Below, piece after piece: positions 9,362-21,512 of a stretch of 64,000 nt of DNA (its first letter is position 1; every line of letters begins with the position of its first letter). The DNA is taken from the NCBI GenBank assembly GCA_964023275.1, contig OZ029914.1:50298530-50362529 (forward strand), in the 5' to 3' direction. This DNA is from Norana najaformis. Lineage: Eukaryota; Annelida; Clitellata; Crassiclitellata; Hormogastridae. Under the pieces are notes generated by a model that searched no databases, was not told where the DNA came from, and saw nothing but the letters and a program-made list of their open reading frames with translations. The translations under genes were made by a program, and so were the position numbers.

Positions 9362-12170
9362 TCATTCCATTATATTGCCGTTAAGTCTCATTCTTAAGCG
9401 ACTAGATTTTACGCTAATATTTACTGCTTTATTACCATTAAGATATTTATTAAGGCAGTGAGCAATGAGAGGAGAGCAATCCCAATTCCCTTGCAGTTTA
9501 CTAGGTCGGGTATATATTGGAGGCGTATCCCATCGAAACCCAACACGGTCCTGGTATGAGAGAAAACAAGTCTTAGTGTCCACTGGTCGAGTGCAAAATT
9601 TTTTTGGTATGACTGTTGAGCATGTTGAGTGATATGTTGTTACTTAGGTGTTTTCATTATAGTTCTAGCCAGAGAATTTTGAACCATTTACATTTTGTGT
9701 AGATTTCTTTGCAATGCCGAAAAGAAGTGAGTTAATGTAGTCAAGCCTGCTGGAAACCAATGCATTAGCTAGTCAGACCAAGTTAGTATGAGGCAAAATA
9801 GATCTGACTCTAAGAATATCCAGTAAGTGAAAATGAGCTGTTTTGCATATGGCGTCAACATGTTTAGAAAATGACATAGTGAAGTCAACTATTACACCTA
9901 GACTGCGTGCACAGTCAGTACGATTGACAAACAATACATCCAGCTGAATAGATGTGACATAGTCAAATTTATGGGGTTGTTGGCTAGTGCTAGAAGAAGG
10001 AATTCAGTCTTTGAAGGTTTCAGAAGAAGCTTGTCACTAGCCATCCAAGACAGAATTTGATCAAAAACTTAAGAAAGTCGTTGGAGAGCACGATTTACGT
10101 ACAACTACTAAATGAGAGGAATAGCTGAGTATCATAACCGTACAAGTGATAGTCAAGACAGCTATCAGTAAGTAGTGAACCAAGTGGAGTTGTGTACAGT
10201 GTGAATAGGAGCGGTCCTAGTACCTTGTGGAACGCCACAATTCTAGAAAGTGGGCGCGGAAGAGAGTTGATTGATAGACACTGACTGAGTACAGGGTGGA
10301 GGTAAGATGCAAATCAATGGAGAGCGGGACCGGAAAGACCAAACCACTGTTCGAAGCGATGAAGGAGTTTGCTGTGATCAACAGTATCAAAAGCGGCATA
10401 TAGGTCAAGAAGAATGAGAGCAGTAACTTTTTCTTGGTCAATGGAGTTGATTATGTGATTGTAAACGACAAATAGTGTGGTTTCAGTGGAAAGGTATTTG
10501 CGATAGGCAGACTGGAAGGGAAGGTACAGGTTATGCGATGGAAGATGATTACTCAGACGACTTGCAACTATTTTCCCAGGATTTTGGAAAGAAAATTGAG
10601 AATAGAGATGGGTCGACAGTTTGATAGATCATCAGAAGAAAGAGATGGCTTTCTCAGAAGAGTGTAAACCACGGCATGAGCGAAACAGATGGGAAAGCAG
10701 CCTTCAGCAAATGATAAGTTAACAGTGGATGAGATGATGGGGCCCAAGATATCGAAGCATTCTTTTGGAAGGGCGGTAGGACTAACGTCCAAGATACATT
10801 GTTTATCAGAAGATGCTAAATGGGATCAAGAATCTCAGCCAGGGCTGTTGGTTGGAATAGACTGAGACCCGGTGGAGGAGATATGGGATATGATAGGGCA
10901 CTGGAGGAAGAAAAGTTAGAAAACTTAAGTCTCAGGGTCGAGATCTTGTCAGGAAAGAATTGCAGGAATCTGTCAGGAAGAGAAGAATGTGGAGAGGTGC
11001 TAGGTAGTATATTGCACTTGTCACGGTGCAGGATCTTGTTCACCGCTTGCCATAGCACTTAGGAGAATGGGAGCACACAGAGACCAGATTAGACAAGTAG
11101 GCAGATTTCGCCGCTGAGACAAGTTTGCGGACATTACAACACTGGCGCCTAAATTTGAGGAGGTGGGAAGGAGGTAAATGGGAGCGTCGCCAACACCTCA
11201 CAAGCCGGTAGTGCAGCCTTCTAGCAGTGGCAATGTCTGAGTTGTACCAAGGTTGGGAAAGTCGCGCTGCAACTCTCTTAGACTTAACCGGCATGAGCTT
11301 TTCCAGAATTTCAGATAAAGTTGAATTTTGTTGAGCAGCAAGTTCGGCAGAATTTTGTGCTGGGCACAACCACAGAGGGGAAGCAAGAATACTAGCTTTG
11401 GAACACTAGTATCGTCAAGCATTTTCCAAGGGCTGTAGCTGATGAAAGAGTAAGTGGGAGGTGGCTTATGGTGGAAAGAAACCTGAGTAGTAACGGCAGT
11501 ATGGTCGGAAAATATGACTCAGAAGGAGAGATATTCTTAACAGCAGAACAGCTGGACCGGGATATAAGGAGATCAAGAGTATGACCCATGAGTTGGAAAG
11601 GTGGCTTGCTGCATAAGATCAAAGAGAGAGAATGGAGATCTCGGAATTTTTGTGAAGCATAACCCAGAGTATCCATATGTATATTAAGGTCACCCGTTAT
11701 AATAAGTTCTGAGGGAGAAGAGACCAGGAATTCAAGCAGTGATTGGAATTCAGAGAAACAGGCGGAAAGTGAAAGGAGGGCAGAGGCAAACATTAAAGAA
11801 TATGAGGCGCTGATTTCCAGAGTTGAGGGTAGCAATAAGGCTTTCAAATGATTTTGGAGTTGGAATGGGTCAAGGGAAGCAAGCAAGTTTCAGGTGTGAT
11901 TTGTGGAGAAAGGCAAGTCTGCCACCGAGTCCATTCAGCCGAGGTTCATTTAGGAAAGAAAAGACGAAGGAATTTTGTCTGAAATAAAAGAAGTTGTGTC
12001 AGACTGTTGGATCCAAATTTCGTTGAGAACAAGAATATCTATTAGATTATCCGCGATGTAATTTTCCAGACAGAGGGACTTATTACCGACAGAATAGACA
12101 CTGAGATGGCGAGGACTAAGCTCAATGTCACCAGAAAGAAGCACCAGAAAAAAAACTAGCAACAAGTATT
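9362..12170 (-). mobile_element. LINE A: CR1-like non-LTR retrotransposon, decayed
   Basis: Minus-strand frames read in order. A leader has GDIELSPRH (family motif GDIELNPGP) near 12120. The endonuclease has ELIITGDLNIHMD at about 11690. A linker carries QPWYNSDIATARRLHYR (11230). The RT entry has CFDILGPIISSTVNLSFAEG and NCRPISILNFLSKILGK (10568-10760). RT core and thumb remnants run to 9362. Several frameshifts and stops break the single ORF. It is antisense to gene A and lies in the intron after the TM exon. LINE E (55500-59160) is the same family. Confidence 0.85.
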
Positions 12171-12171
12171 C

Positions 12172-12535
12172 GTAATCTCGAGATTTCTACGAGATTTCTA
12201 CAGGGCCCGACGAAAGCTAAGTCGCGGGAAACAGCTTATTCACAAGCGCTCAGTCAAAACAAAATCGATAGGCAAAAGGGTTAGGTTCTTGGTCAAATGC
12301 CACGAGTCAGAGACTCGGACAGCTACGGTGGATGGTGTCTGAAATTGAAGCGAGAACAGAAAGGAGAAGAGGAAGACTCAGGATGAGATTTTGGAAAAGA
12401 AATGTTTTCAGTTTAGAGTGAAAGACCAGCGTAGAAACTGAAACAGGTGGTGTTGGTGAGTTCGTATGATGAATCAGATAATTGTCGTAATTCTGACGGG
12501 AATTTATTCTAGATGGGTGGGGCTGCTATGACTAT
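12172..12535 (-). mobile_element. LINE C family 3'-end fragment
   Basis: The stretch runs from gtaatctcgagatttctacg through agctaagtcgcgggaaacag to gtcgtaattctgacgggaat. The same order of blocks occurs at 18605-18955, 26105-26620 and 29225-29545. It is about 360 bp, 5'-truncated, antisense, and abuts the 5' end of LINE A. Confidence 0.7.
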
Positions 12536-12539
12536 GTAG

Positions 12540-13185
12540 CTGTGGCGCTTCCTATTTTTTGGATCCTTTGGCGATACAAAGATGCTTTATAAATCGCTAG
12601 AGACGCCTGAGAAGCGCCATGCTTCAATATCGATCACATATTGAGTGCATATTACTCAAGCATCTGTTCTTTCGTGTGATTGATGTAAATGCCAGGCTCG
12701 TTTACAGACAGTCACAGAAATAGTTTTGGTGATCTATATTGTCAAATTATTCTAAATAAATGTCCATAACAATCATGTAACTTGAATGCCTAGCTACCTA
12801 ACTATGGCCATCTATACTAACCTATGTATATAATTTATTTGACCTCTTCCCACGCGTATTTCAGTCTGGATTCCACCTTCTTTCCAGCTCCTGGGATGAG
12901 AGTTCACGGATTGGAAACTGATTCGAAACCGTGCATTTTCCTCTTGGCTTTCGATGTTTCGAAGATGGCGATGTAGCCGGTTCTTCCTCACGAACGCAAT
13001 ATATCAACGATTGACGAATAATCCTTCATAAGCGTTTCTCGCGATCAGTTCGCTACCTTTGCTCTTTCGTACGGTGACAGTTATACCAAAGATTCGCAAC
13101 TTTCGATAAACTATACGTGTTTAGTTCAACAATTATCGTTGCGTCGAAGATTTTGTAGTTTCTCAGTCACGACGTAGGCAACGGA
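12540..13185 (+). repeat. Repeat family X, copy I, left half
   Basis: It shares scattered but ordered blocks with 32380-33000, such as aaaccgtgcattttc, ctttcgatg and a cgattgat/acgaata stretch. Read with 14463-15010 it forms one copy of a roughly 1.2 kb repeat split by LINE B. No coding potential or terminal repeats are recognised, so the class is unknown. Confidence 0.55.
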
Positions 13186-14462
13186 TTGTAATTGTAATTG
13201 TAATCTGACATTTATAAGGCGCCAATTCAAGAATAGACTCATCAGAGGCGCTCCCGACCCGAACCAGTGAGACCACTGTCAAATAATACAGACTTCAGGC
13301 GCTTGCGAAACTGCGGAAGGGACAAACTGAGGAATGCAAGCCGGAGCCCTCGGGAAAGGCGATTCCAGCTATTAGGTCCAACATAGGCAAAGCTTCTAGA
13401 CTGCGCTGTAGCAGTGCGAATATGAGGGACAGTCAGTAGTCCAAGGGAGGCCGACCGGAGAGTGCTACGGCCTGGAACCAAGGAGACCGGAATGCAGAAG
13501 TCCCTAAGATATGATGGAACAGAGTCAACGAGACACGCATAAGCGTTAGGATCTTGAACTGGATACGCTGGTGAATGGGAAGCCAGTGCAGAGTGTCCCG
13601 CATAAAGGAAGTTATATGGCCATACCTGGGGACGCCTCCAATAAGACGGACAGCAGCACTGATAACAGACTGAAGCTTTGAAATATTGGTAAGTGAGAGT
13701 CCAGCAAAGATAGCGTTGCCAAAGTCCACCCTGGTGCAGATAAGGGCATGAATTAGAGTAGTAACGGCATGAAAGGAGAGGGAGCGGCGGATTGTACGAA
13801 GCTAACAAATGTGGTAAAAGCATGAGCGGGAGACATTGTCAACATAATCGGTCAAGGAGAGTTTCCGGTCCAGAACAACCCCAAGATCACGGACTTTGGA
13901 ACAGAATAGAATGTCCGGAAACCTCTGGCGTAAGGATGATGAATCGATCTTAGAAAGCTGAGCACGACCACCAAGCCAGATGAACTGGGTCTTAGCACAG
14001 TTCAGTCGGAGCCGATTAGAGGACATCCAGAGACCAAGCGTAGATGTTGAGTCAAGAATCCTCTCAACCAGAGAGGAAGCCGCTTTCGCTGGGCCATGAG
14101 CGAAGGCCTGAGTGTCGCCTGCATACTGATGGACAGCAACACCCATGGGAAGGAGATCCCGTGCCAGGTCGGCAGTGTACAGAATGTAGAGGAGAGGGGC
14201 CAGAACAGAACCCTGAGGAAGGCCAGAAGGTATAAGGGACCAGGCGGAACGTGTAAAACTTAAGATAACAGAATGAGAGCGGTCTGAGAGGAATGACTGA
14301 AACCAAAGAAGGGCAGTATCGGTAATGCCAAAAGATTTTTCTAGACGCTCCAAAAGGATAGAGTGATCCACATTGTCAAAAGCAGTACTGACATCATAGA
14401 GGGCAAGAAGAGTAACCTGTCCACTGTCAAAAGCTCCAAAGATTATCTCCAGAGATCGATTC
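13186..14462 (-). mobile_element. LINE B: CR1-like reverse transcriptase, 5'-truncated
   Basis: A long minus-strand RT frame (14500-13802) reads LLALYDVSTAFDNVDHSILL, WFQSFLSDRSHSVI and GLPQGSVLAPLLYILYTADL. Its catalytic loop is QYAGDTQAF where active enzymes have YADD. It continues with RLRLNCAKTQFIWLGG. A frameshift leads to the C-terminus (LHWLPIHQRIQFKILTLMR, then RTATAQSRSFAYVGPNSWN) ending at 13242. The 3' tail is TTACAATTACAATTACAAT (13187-13205), preceded by TTATAAATGT. The copy at 47453-48055 ends the same way. The YADD-to-YAGD change removes a catalytic aspartate. It is inserted into repeat X. Confidence 0.9.
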
Positions 14463-15010
14463 TTTCGCCCGATTCCACGAACTTTCGATCGGTGAGTCAA
14501 TGGACCTCTTACTGTCGGATCTATGACTCAATTAACCGCGAGTAATACAGCAATTAATTGCCTTTAAACTACTGAAAACTCGTCTTTTCTTAACGAGTAA
14601 TGTGCAGCCATTTTAACGGTCTTTATTCTACCGTAGCTCGACACAAGACTGACTATTTCCAACGTTCTGTCGTATAAATACCCATTAGTTCGTATTCTCT
14701 GAAGCGTGACGTAGGCATCCTACGTGGCAAAAGCACGATCACTGGATCTCGTTTCCATGATAAACAGCTGTTTGAATTTCAACGGCATCTTTCAATTCTG
14801 CAGATTTACCGTCTGTTTTAATCCAATTGAACGACTGACTTGCTCCGTAACGCTCAGCCAATGCCACCCAAACGCCCAGCTAAACTGCATAAAATCTAAC
14901 TATCTACTTAAGCTGGCCATTTATTAATAATAAAACCCTACCTATTCTGTAGCTGGCTGGCTAATCTTAAATGTAGATCTTAATTAGGTACCCTAACTAG
15001 TCTGTACACT
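14463..15010 (+). repeat. Repeat family X, copy I, right half
   Basis: The blocks follow the same order as 33030-33600: atgactcaat/tatgactcaac, atttccaacg/attttcaacg, ggcgtctttcgattctg-like text and ctaagctggcc. It completes the copy begun at 12540, which indicates that LINE B inserted later. Confidence 0.6.
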
Positions 15011-15058
15011 AGATTTCAACAATACTAAGTATATAAACGCAACGCAATATTATTCTAA

Positions 15059-18000
15059 TCAAATGCGTAATAAATGGGGTTCGCTACAGTAGCGATTTCC
15101 AAATTTTAAGGATGAGGTGACGAGAGGGCGAAGAAGGGTTAGGATAGACGAGGAGTGGGTTGAACAGAGAAGTTGGATTGTAAATAACTGACTAAGGTAG
15201 GAGGGTTGGGATAATTGAAGTGTGTTGTAGGTAAGGGATAAGACTTTGTACTCTATTCTTTCAGGTATTTTAAACCAGTGAAGTGATTTGAGAACACGGA
15301 TGATGTGGTGGTGTTTGGGAGTTTTTTGTGACAGCACGAGCAAGAGCATTCTGAATAGCTTGAAACCGGTTTACTTGATTGGTATCTATATTGAGGAAAA
15401 GTGAATTACAGTAATCAAGTTTTTCACGAACTATGGATGTGGCAATGGTAAATAAGGTTTTGAAGTCAAGCACAGAGCGGATTCTGCTTCAATTTCAAAC
15501 ACAATCCAACTGTTTGACTCCTGGCTCTCGACCTGGAAACGAACCATTTTGCCTATCTATTTTGTTTTGACTGAGCGCCTGTGAATAAGCTGGTAGGCCT
15601 AATGCATAAAGCAAGAGCGGGAAAGATGGGTGACATGATCAGAAAATGAGGCTTTGGTCGAATATTAACCTAAATTTGCCGACAGTAGAGTTAGTATCAA
15701 AGTTGTGGGTGGAGCCAGAGTCCAGGCTGAGGGAGATAGAGGGGTCAGGAATTTTCTTCAGCTGATCGCGTAGGCAAATAAGTATGTATTCAGTTTTAGA
15801 TGGATTCAGGCACAAGAGATTAGATGTCACAAGAGAGAAGATGATCTATAGACTCGCTGAAATAATTCGGAGAGAAAGAGGTGAATAGTTGGGCGTCATC
15901 AGCCTAGAGGTGATGGTAAACTGAGGATGCTTTAATGAGCGAACTGAGTGGGGTAGTGTAGAGGATAAACAGAAGGGTCCAAAAACGAAGCCTTGCGGAA
16001 CTCCGTAAGTGAGAGGACATGACTCAGAAGAGGCTTCTGAAGTTTTAAAGAAGAAAGAGCGGGAGAAGAGAAAAGACTGTATCCATAGGAGAGCAGTGTC
16101 AGCAAAACCAAACCAGGTTGAAAGTCGGTGGAGTAAGATATAGTGATCTATGGTGTCGAAGGCTGCAGAGAAACAAGGAGACAGAGCCAAGAAACCCGTT
16201 GATAAGAGGAGGCGGAAACAAGCTTGTTGTAGAGAGATGTCAGCAGAGTTTCAGTTAAGTGGCTTTTAGTAAAACCAGACGGGTGTGGGTAAAGGAGTGA
16301 GTTTGTAGCTAGATAATCATTGATCCGAGAGAGGACAATCCGTTCCATTATCTTGGAGATGGACGTCAGGTTAGAAACAGGCCGGAAGTTCGAAAGATTT
16401 CCTTGTCAAGAGATGATTTCACGAGAAGAGGGGTAACAAGAGAGTGTTAGGGGAAGGGGTAATTACACGTAGATAAGGAGAGGTTAACTATTTTGGTAAT
16501 GATTGGGACAAGGACAGATGCACAGCCTTTCAGTAAGGAGGTGGATATAGAGTCAAGTTCACAATGTTTGTTAGGAAGAGCGTTTAATAGATGCAGTATT
16601 TCAGTCTCTGATGTGGATTCAAAGACAGATAGTGAAGATCGAGATGAGGAGGGTGGGCAATCATAATTGGGAAAGGAAGCATCAGCAGATGGATAATTGG
16701 TGGTTTTGGAAAGGAGAGAATGTAGAGAATGACGGATGGTACGAATTTTGTCAGAAAAGAAAGAACAGAAGGAGTCAACTACTAAAGAAGAAAGAAGATA
16801 ATTTGGAAGTGGGCTGGATGAGTTCCGATGAAGGAGTTGGTTTATGGTTTTCCAGAAAAGGCGAGGATTAGACGATCGGGAGCGAACTAACAAAGAGTAA
16901 AATCTCTTTTTAGCAGCAACAACGAGGTAATGACATTTATTTGTGGCAGATTTAAGCGCAGACAGAAGCTGAGGATCACGAATGCGTTTGTAAGCTCGTT
17001 CAAGGCGTCGCCAGAAAGATTTGAAGGCCGAAGATAGGAACTGTACCTAGGATTGTTAGAGTGAGAGCTGGATTTGGTAATAATAGGTGCATGTTTGTCA
17101 AGAGTCATGGAAAGGGTAGTATTGCAGGAAAAGAGAAGGAGCGTGTATTTAAAACGAGGTCAGAACAGGAGATATCTTGTTTGAAGGCTTCGATATTTAT
17201 TGAACTAATGCGACTAAAAGAATGAAAGGCATAATCAGGACGGGGAATCGGAAGAATGCTAAGACGTGTAAAGATGGGATAATGATCAGATGGTGTGTCA
17301 AAACAGAAAGATGTAACAGGTGATAAACTGAAGAAAGATGTTGTGATAATAAGGTCAAGTGAGTGATTGTGAATGTTGGTGGGGAATTTGACATGTTGGA
17401 CCAGATTAGCTGAAGATAAAAGGGTGAGGAATTCAGAAGCAAATGTGTCAGAGGGGTTATTGACACGTATACTGAAGTCACCTGTAATCAGAATTTCATG
17501 AGGTGTAGTGGCGGCAGTGAAAAGGATGGTGGTAAATTCTTTCAAGAAGACCGATTGAGGACTTGAATATGAAGAGGAGGATGGAGGTCGATATACGTTA
17601 AAGATAGTCAGATTTGTGTGAGGAAGTTTAAGCGTAATTGATGCACACTCAAACGAGTGGAAACAATAAACAGGTGAATCTAGAACTGTGGCAGGTTCTC
17701 GGGTCAGAAAGGCAATAATACCACCACTTGGGCCTATGTTGGAAGAGGTAGATGATTTGCAAGGTCGAGATGTACTGTAAATATGATGGCCTGGAGGAAT
17801 ACAGTCCTAATATTGAGCAAGAGTTGTGTTTAAATTGAACCAGGTTTCAGATAGTTTCTTGGGAATGTGAAGGATGCAGTAATGATCGAATATTTAGCGT
17901 GCAAATTAAGAAGCTGCTGTTTTCTGTATAAAGAATACTGTCGAGAATGCTGGAGGATGAAATTCTGAAAGGAAGAGGAGGACATGTAGGAGTAGGTGAG

Positions 18001-18180
18001 GGAAGATGACATGAATGAAGATCCAGTGGACCAGGATTTGGGTAGATATCCCGGCGAGAAAGAGCAGTATGTTGAAGATGCTATGGCGGGTGAGATACTG
18101 CGGTGGTCGTCTGAGAAATGAAATCAGGAAGAACGATAAAGGAATACGACGCATATGTAATTCCGGTGTGCTCTCGACCT
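15059..18180 (-). mobile_element. LINE C: CR1-like retrotransposon, the most complete in the window
   Basis: The minus strand carries an endonuclease region around 17740-17105 (GGIIAFLTREPA, NLTIFNVYRPPSSS, HEILITGDFSIRVNNPSDTF, HNHSLDLIITTSFF, TPSDHYPIFTRL). Next comes a linker (16893-16447), with SRSSNPRLFWKTINQLLHRN. RT follows, with AFDTIDHYILLHRLSTWFGF and CPLTYGVPQGFVFGP (16190-15846). The C-terminus (15473-15059) includes REKLDYCNSLFLNIDTNQVN. The catalytic-loop region (near 15890) is shifted out of frame. A short oppositely oriented LINE C 3' piece lies at 15525-15610. Several frameshifts occur. The family's 3' ends recur at least eight times in the window. Confidence 0.85.
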
Positions 18181-18405
18181 AAATGCTGAAATGGAAAAAT
18201 AGGAGCATGGAAAGCGAACAAACTGAAGCAGGAGAAAGCTTACCGGATTATTAGACATTACTGGTTGGATTTGGTTAAAGGAATGAGATTCACAAGCATG
18301 GCGAAATAGAATAAAGGATTAGTTCCAACAACGACATGAGGCGCTGGGTGGATAAACTGAGGACCCGTATACATGCAAATGTGAACAGAAGAGAGGGGCT
18401 GTAAT

Positions 18406-18604
<199 letters not shown>

Positions 18605-18955
18605 ATGGTTACGGAAGATGGTGTTTAGAATTGGATTTTCAAGATAAATAAGGGGAAGAAGAGGAATCAGGATACACTCTGAGGAAGAGTTGTGTTTTCA
18701 GTTTTGAATGCAAAAATGCGCAGAGATTGGAAGGGGTGAAATAAAGGTTAGTTCGTAAGACTAATCAGACAATTGTCGTAATTCTGGCGGGAGTTTACTT
18801 CAGAAGGTTGGAGCAGCAATGGATATGGAGCTATTTCCAAGTTTCAAGAGTGAGGTGACGGCAGGGCGGCGAAGTGTCAGGGAAGAAAAGGAGCGGGTTC
18901 AGCGGAGTGGTTGGATTGTAAATAACTGGCGAAGATAGGTCTAAACAAAATTTTA
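18605..18955 (-). mobile_element. LINE C family 3'-end fragment carrying the (CAGG)n tract
   Basis: Blocks gatggttacggaagatggtg, aataaggggaagaagaggaa, gtcgtaattctggcgggagt and ggttggattgtaaataactg match 26290-26600 in order and match the 3' coding end of LINE C at 15080-15190. It is antisense. Confidence 0.75.
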
Positions 18956-19694
18956 ATAACATTTTTTCAATATTTCACAAAAAACGCTATTATTCGTTTT
19001 CACTGTATAACACCTAATTTTGTTTGCTTCGTAAACTTGTAAATAAGTCTTTTGGATCCTCTATTTTATTAATAAAAATGCAATAAAATCCATGCATGCC
19101 AAAGTTTAACCAAATTTATTGCAATATTTTATTTACCTTTTTGAAAGAGACATTCCGGAAAACTCACATTTGACACCATACAAAATAAGAACTCGCTAAG
19201 CAACTCAACCTGAAGCGTGATGGATTAAGCATTAAATAATTTTTCTGAAAATCTCATTCTAGTTCCTCCTCTTTTCCTTATCTTTCTCACCGCTCCAATG
19301 CCTAACAGCACCAAGCGCAGCAGTCTTCCTGTCTACTTGCCTGATATTTTCATTTTGATTCGGAAACGAACATTCTTATATATGTTTTACCGATTTGCTA
19401 TAATATTATTCACACATAACAATATATATACATATTTATAAAATCAAGTATTTATTACTTTGACCGATTTGCAAGGGTTATAACTAAGTGAATATTTCTT
19501 TTATTCTAGTTCAAACTTTCTAGAAAAACATTTGGAAACTGTGATACAATTCGAAGAAAAACGATGAGAATGAGAGCAGTCTTAATGCTGATTAGGCTGT
19601 CAACTGATAAGATAATCGCTCTCCAGTTGCAAGTTTGTGCATTATTGTAGTACACTTGTCGTCTGTATTTAATATTTTTAGTTTATATTTACAG

Positions 19695-19742
19695 CTCTCG
19701 AAACAACTAGAGCTTCACTTAAGCTGGAATTCCCCGAATCAG
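19695..19742 (+). CDS. 48-nt exon 1 of the array (gene A tail)
   Basis: The exon is 48 nt, phase 1-1, between GTTTATATTTACAG (AG 19693-19694) and CAG/GTAAGC (19743). With the leading G supplied by the preceding exon it encodes ALETTRASLKLEFPES. It has no Cys and is rich in Ser/Thr and charged residues. The branch/polypyrimidine region (gtctgtatttaatatttt..) and both splice sites are conserved in all five cassettes, while the peptide diverges. By position after the TM exon it would add 16 residues to the cytoplasmic tail. The function is unknown. Confidence 0.65.
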
Positions 19743-19800
19743 GTAAGCCATACTGAATGCGCATAGTTTGCACATGTAACTGCAGAATGACGATTTACAG

Positions 19801-19806
19801 ATCATC
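19801..19806 (+). other. Possible 6-nt microexon (cassette 1)
   Basis: The site reads TTTACAG/ATCATC/GTAAGT. Acceptor and donor both match consensus and lie 6 nt apart, 58 bases after the 48-nt exon. Six nt keeps phase. Equivalent sites exist in cassettes 3 and 5. There is no transcript evidence. Confidence 0.2.
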
Positions 19807-21512
19807 GTAAGTATTGTGTTATTCTACGATGCTTTACATTGTCAATTGCTTTCGCGTTTTTTTAGCAAGTGCTGAAAGAATTAAACAATAGATCAAATTT
19901 CATATGTTCTTTGAAGGCTTGAAACCTCTTGACCTGGTTTGTTTGTTGCTACCACCCGTTAAAATATACTTCAGAGAGCAGATAGGTTTGAGATTGGCAG
20001 GTTGACTTTGACATAGGCCCCTATGCAATAATAGTTTCATTCTGTTCATACGGCACTATAGAAGACCCGAGCATCCGACGTCATCGAAGTTCTGTTCGTT
20101 CTTCTTGTCCAGTGCAGTAAACCACATCACATGGACTTCAGTGGATTTAGATTCCCCTGTAGACACCGGAGGCAAAGTTCCACGTGTCTACACTCAAACA
20201 CGCAAACACGCCGGTACACACAATAACCTCTAAAATGCTTGCACTGGAAAATCGAAAAATATATGCAACCCTCAGCGCATTAGCCGATAGTGTCAACAAA
20301 ACTGTTTTCAACACGATCTTTACTTATCTAATGACTTCTATAGCGCAGTTACGATGAAGCGTCCATATCTATTTTGCGCTTCCTTAATATTGTAAATAAC
20401 TCTTTTGGATCCTCTGTTTTATTGATGAAAATGCAATAAAACATTGCATACCAAAGTTTAATCAAATTGATTGAAATATCTTATTTACTCTTTTGAAAGA
20501 GACATTCCGTAAAATTCAAATTTTGACAACATGCAAAATAAAATTCCGCTAAGAAAATCACTTCAGGCTTAAATGATTAAACCATTATAGAAGAGGTGCA
20601 CAGGAAGAAGAAATTGGAGAAAAAAACTCCGAGGGTGACGGATTGGTGACAAAAGTTGAACCTTTTAAATCTATGTTATGCATTAGAGGGTAAATAAATA
20701 CACCGAAAATGGGCTTAAACCAGTGAAAACTGGTCATATTTAAAATAAATCCGAAGCTACTCGAATTTCCTTCAATAACAAATTTAAATAAATTGGTTCA
20801 AATTTGTTCATAAAATGCACACAGTTCACACTCACTTGAATTGCTACGATTTGGTCTTAAATCCCAAAAAGTCACTTGATTTTATTCATCAGTTATCGCC
20901 GACTTCTATAGCGGAATCATAACACCGTAGCAATCGGTGACTTCTTCAAAGTGAAACTGAAATATGTTACAAGACCTATTGGTCAAAGTCTGATCTAAAT
21001 TTGAAATGTCAGAGAAACTAAGGTGACGGGCTACTGTGGAAAAGCATGTTGGGAAAGATTGTTTTTGAGACTGAACCTGAACGAAAACAGGGAAGTTGGC
21101 GGCAAGTGCCAAAACTCAGTTAACCTCTAGGAGCGTTAGGCCTACAATTTTCATCTTGATTTCATATTCTTAAAAATCAACGGGTTTCATAGGCGTGTAC
21201 TGCTGACAGAAGCCCGGGAGCCATGGCGCCAATGGCGCCGATGCTCACACAAGTTTTGGCTCTGTGACGCCGAGGCAGGATCATGCTCAGACAACTTTTT
21301 AGGGCAACGGAGATATCTACCTATGCCACTGAATAAACATTAATACTATAAAAGTATTAATGTGATATATAATCTGATATTACGTCACAAATTAATTTTA
21401 TCCAGGTTAGGCCTGCGTTTGGCTGAGGTTGGCTCGCACAACTTTTAAACACTTCCCGGGCCACTGACTGCTGAATAATCGACAACTCTTTGATATTGAG
21501 TTTGCTCAGACA

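Larger units (their letters stand above)
18956..21190 (+). repeat. Exon cassette 1 (segmental duplication with 48-nt exon)
   Basis: About 2.2 kb whose blocks recur in the same order at 26620-30240. The blocks are tttttcaatatttcacaaaa, cttttggatcctctgtttta, ccaatgcctaacagcaccaa (also at 31380), the exon at 19695, gatcaaatttcatatgttct (also 28890, 31965, 34590), and a distal block from 20560 to 21180 (also 29560-30240). Intron and exon therefore duplicated together. A shared block near 20050-20190 also occurs at 32100-32240. Confidence 0.8.

Noticed and set aside
10820..11062. Plus-strand frame of 80 codons
   Set aside because: Shadow of LINE A, whose minus strand carries the recognisable LWQAVNKILHR linker text.
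14044..14235. Plus-strand frame within 13.2-14.5 kb
   Set aside because: Shadow of the LINE B RT frame on the minus strand.
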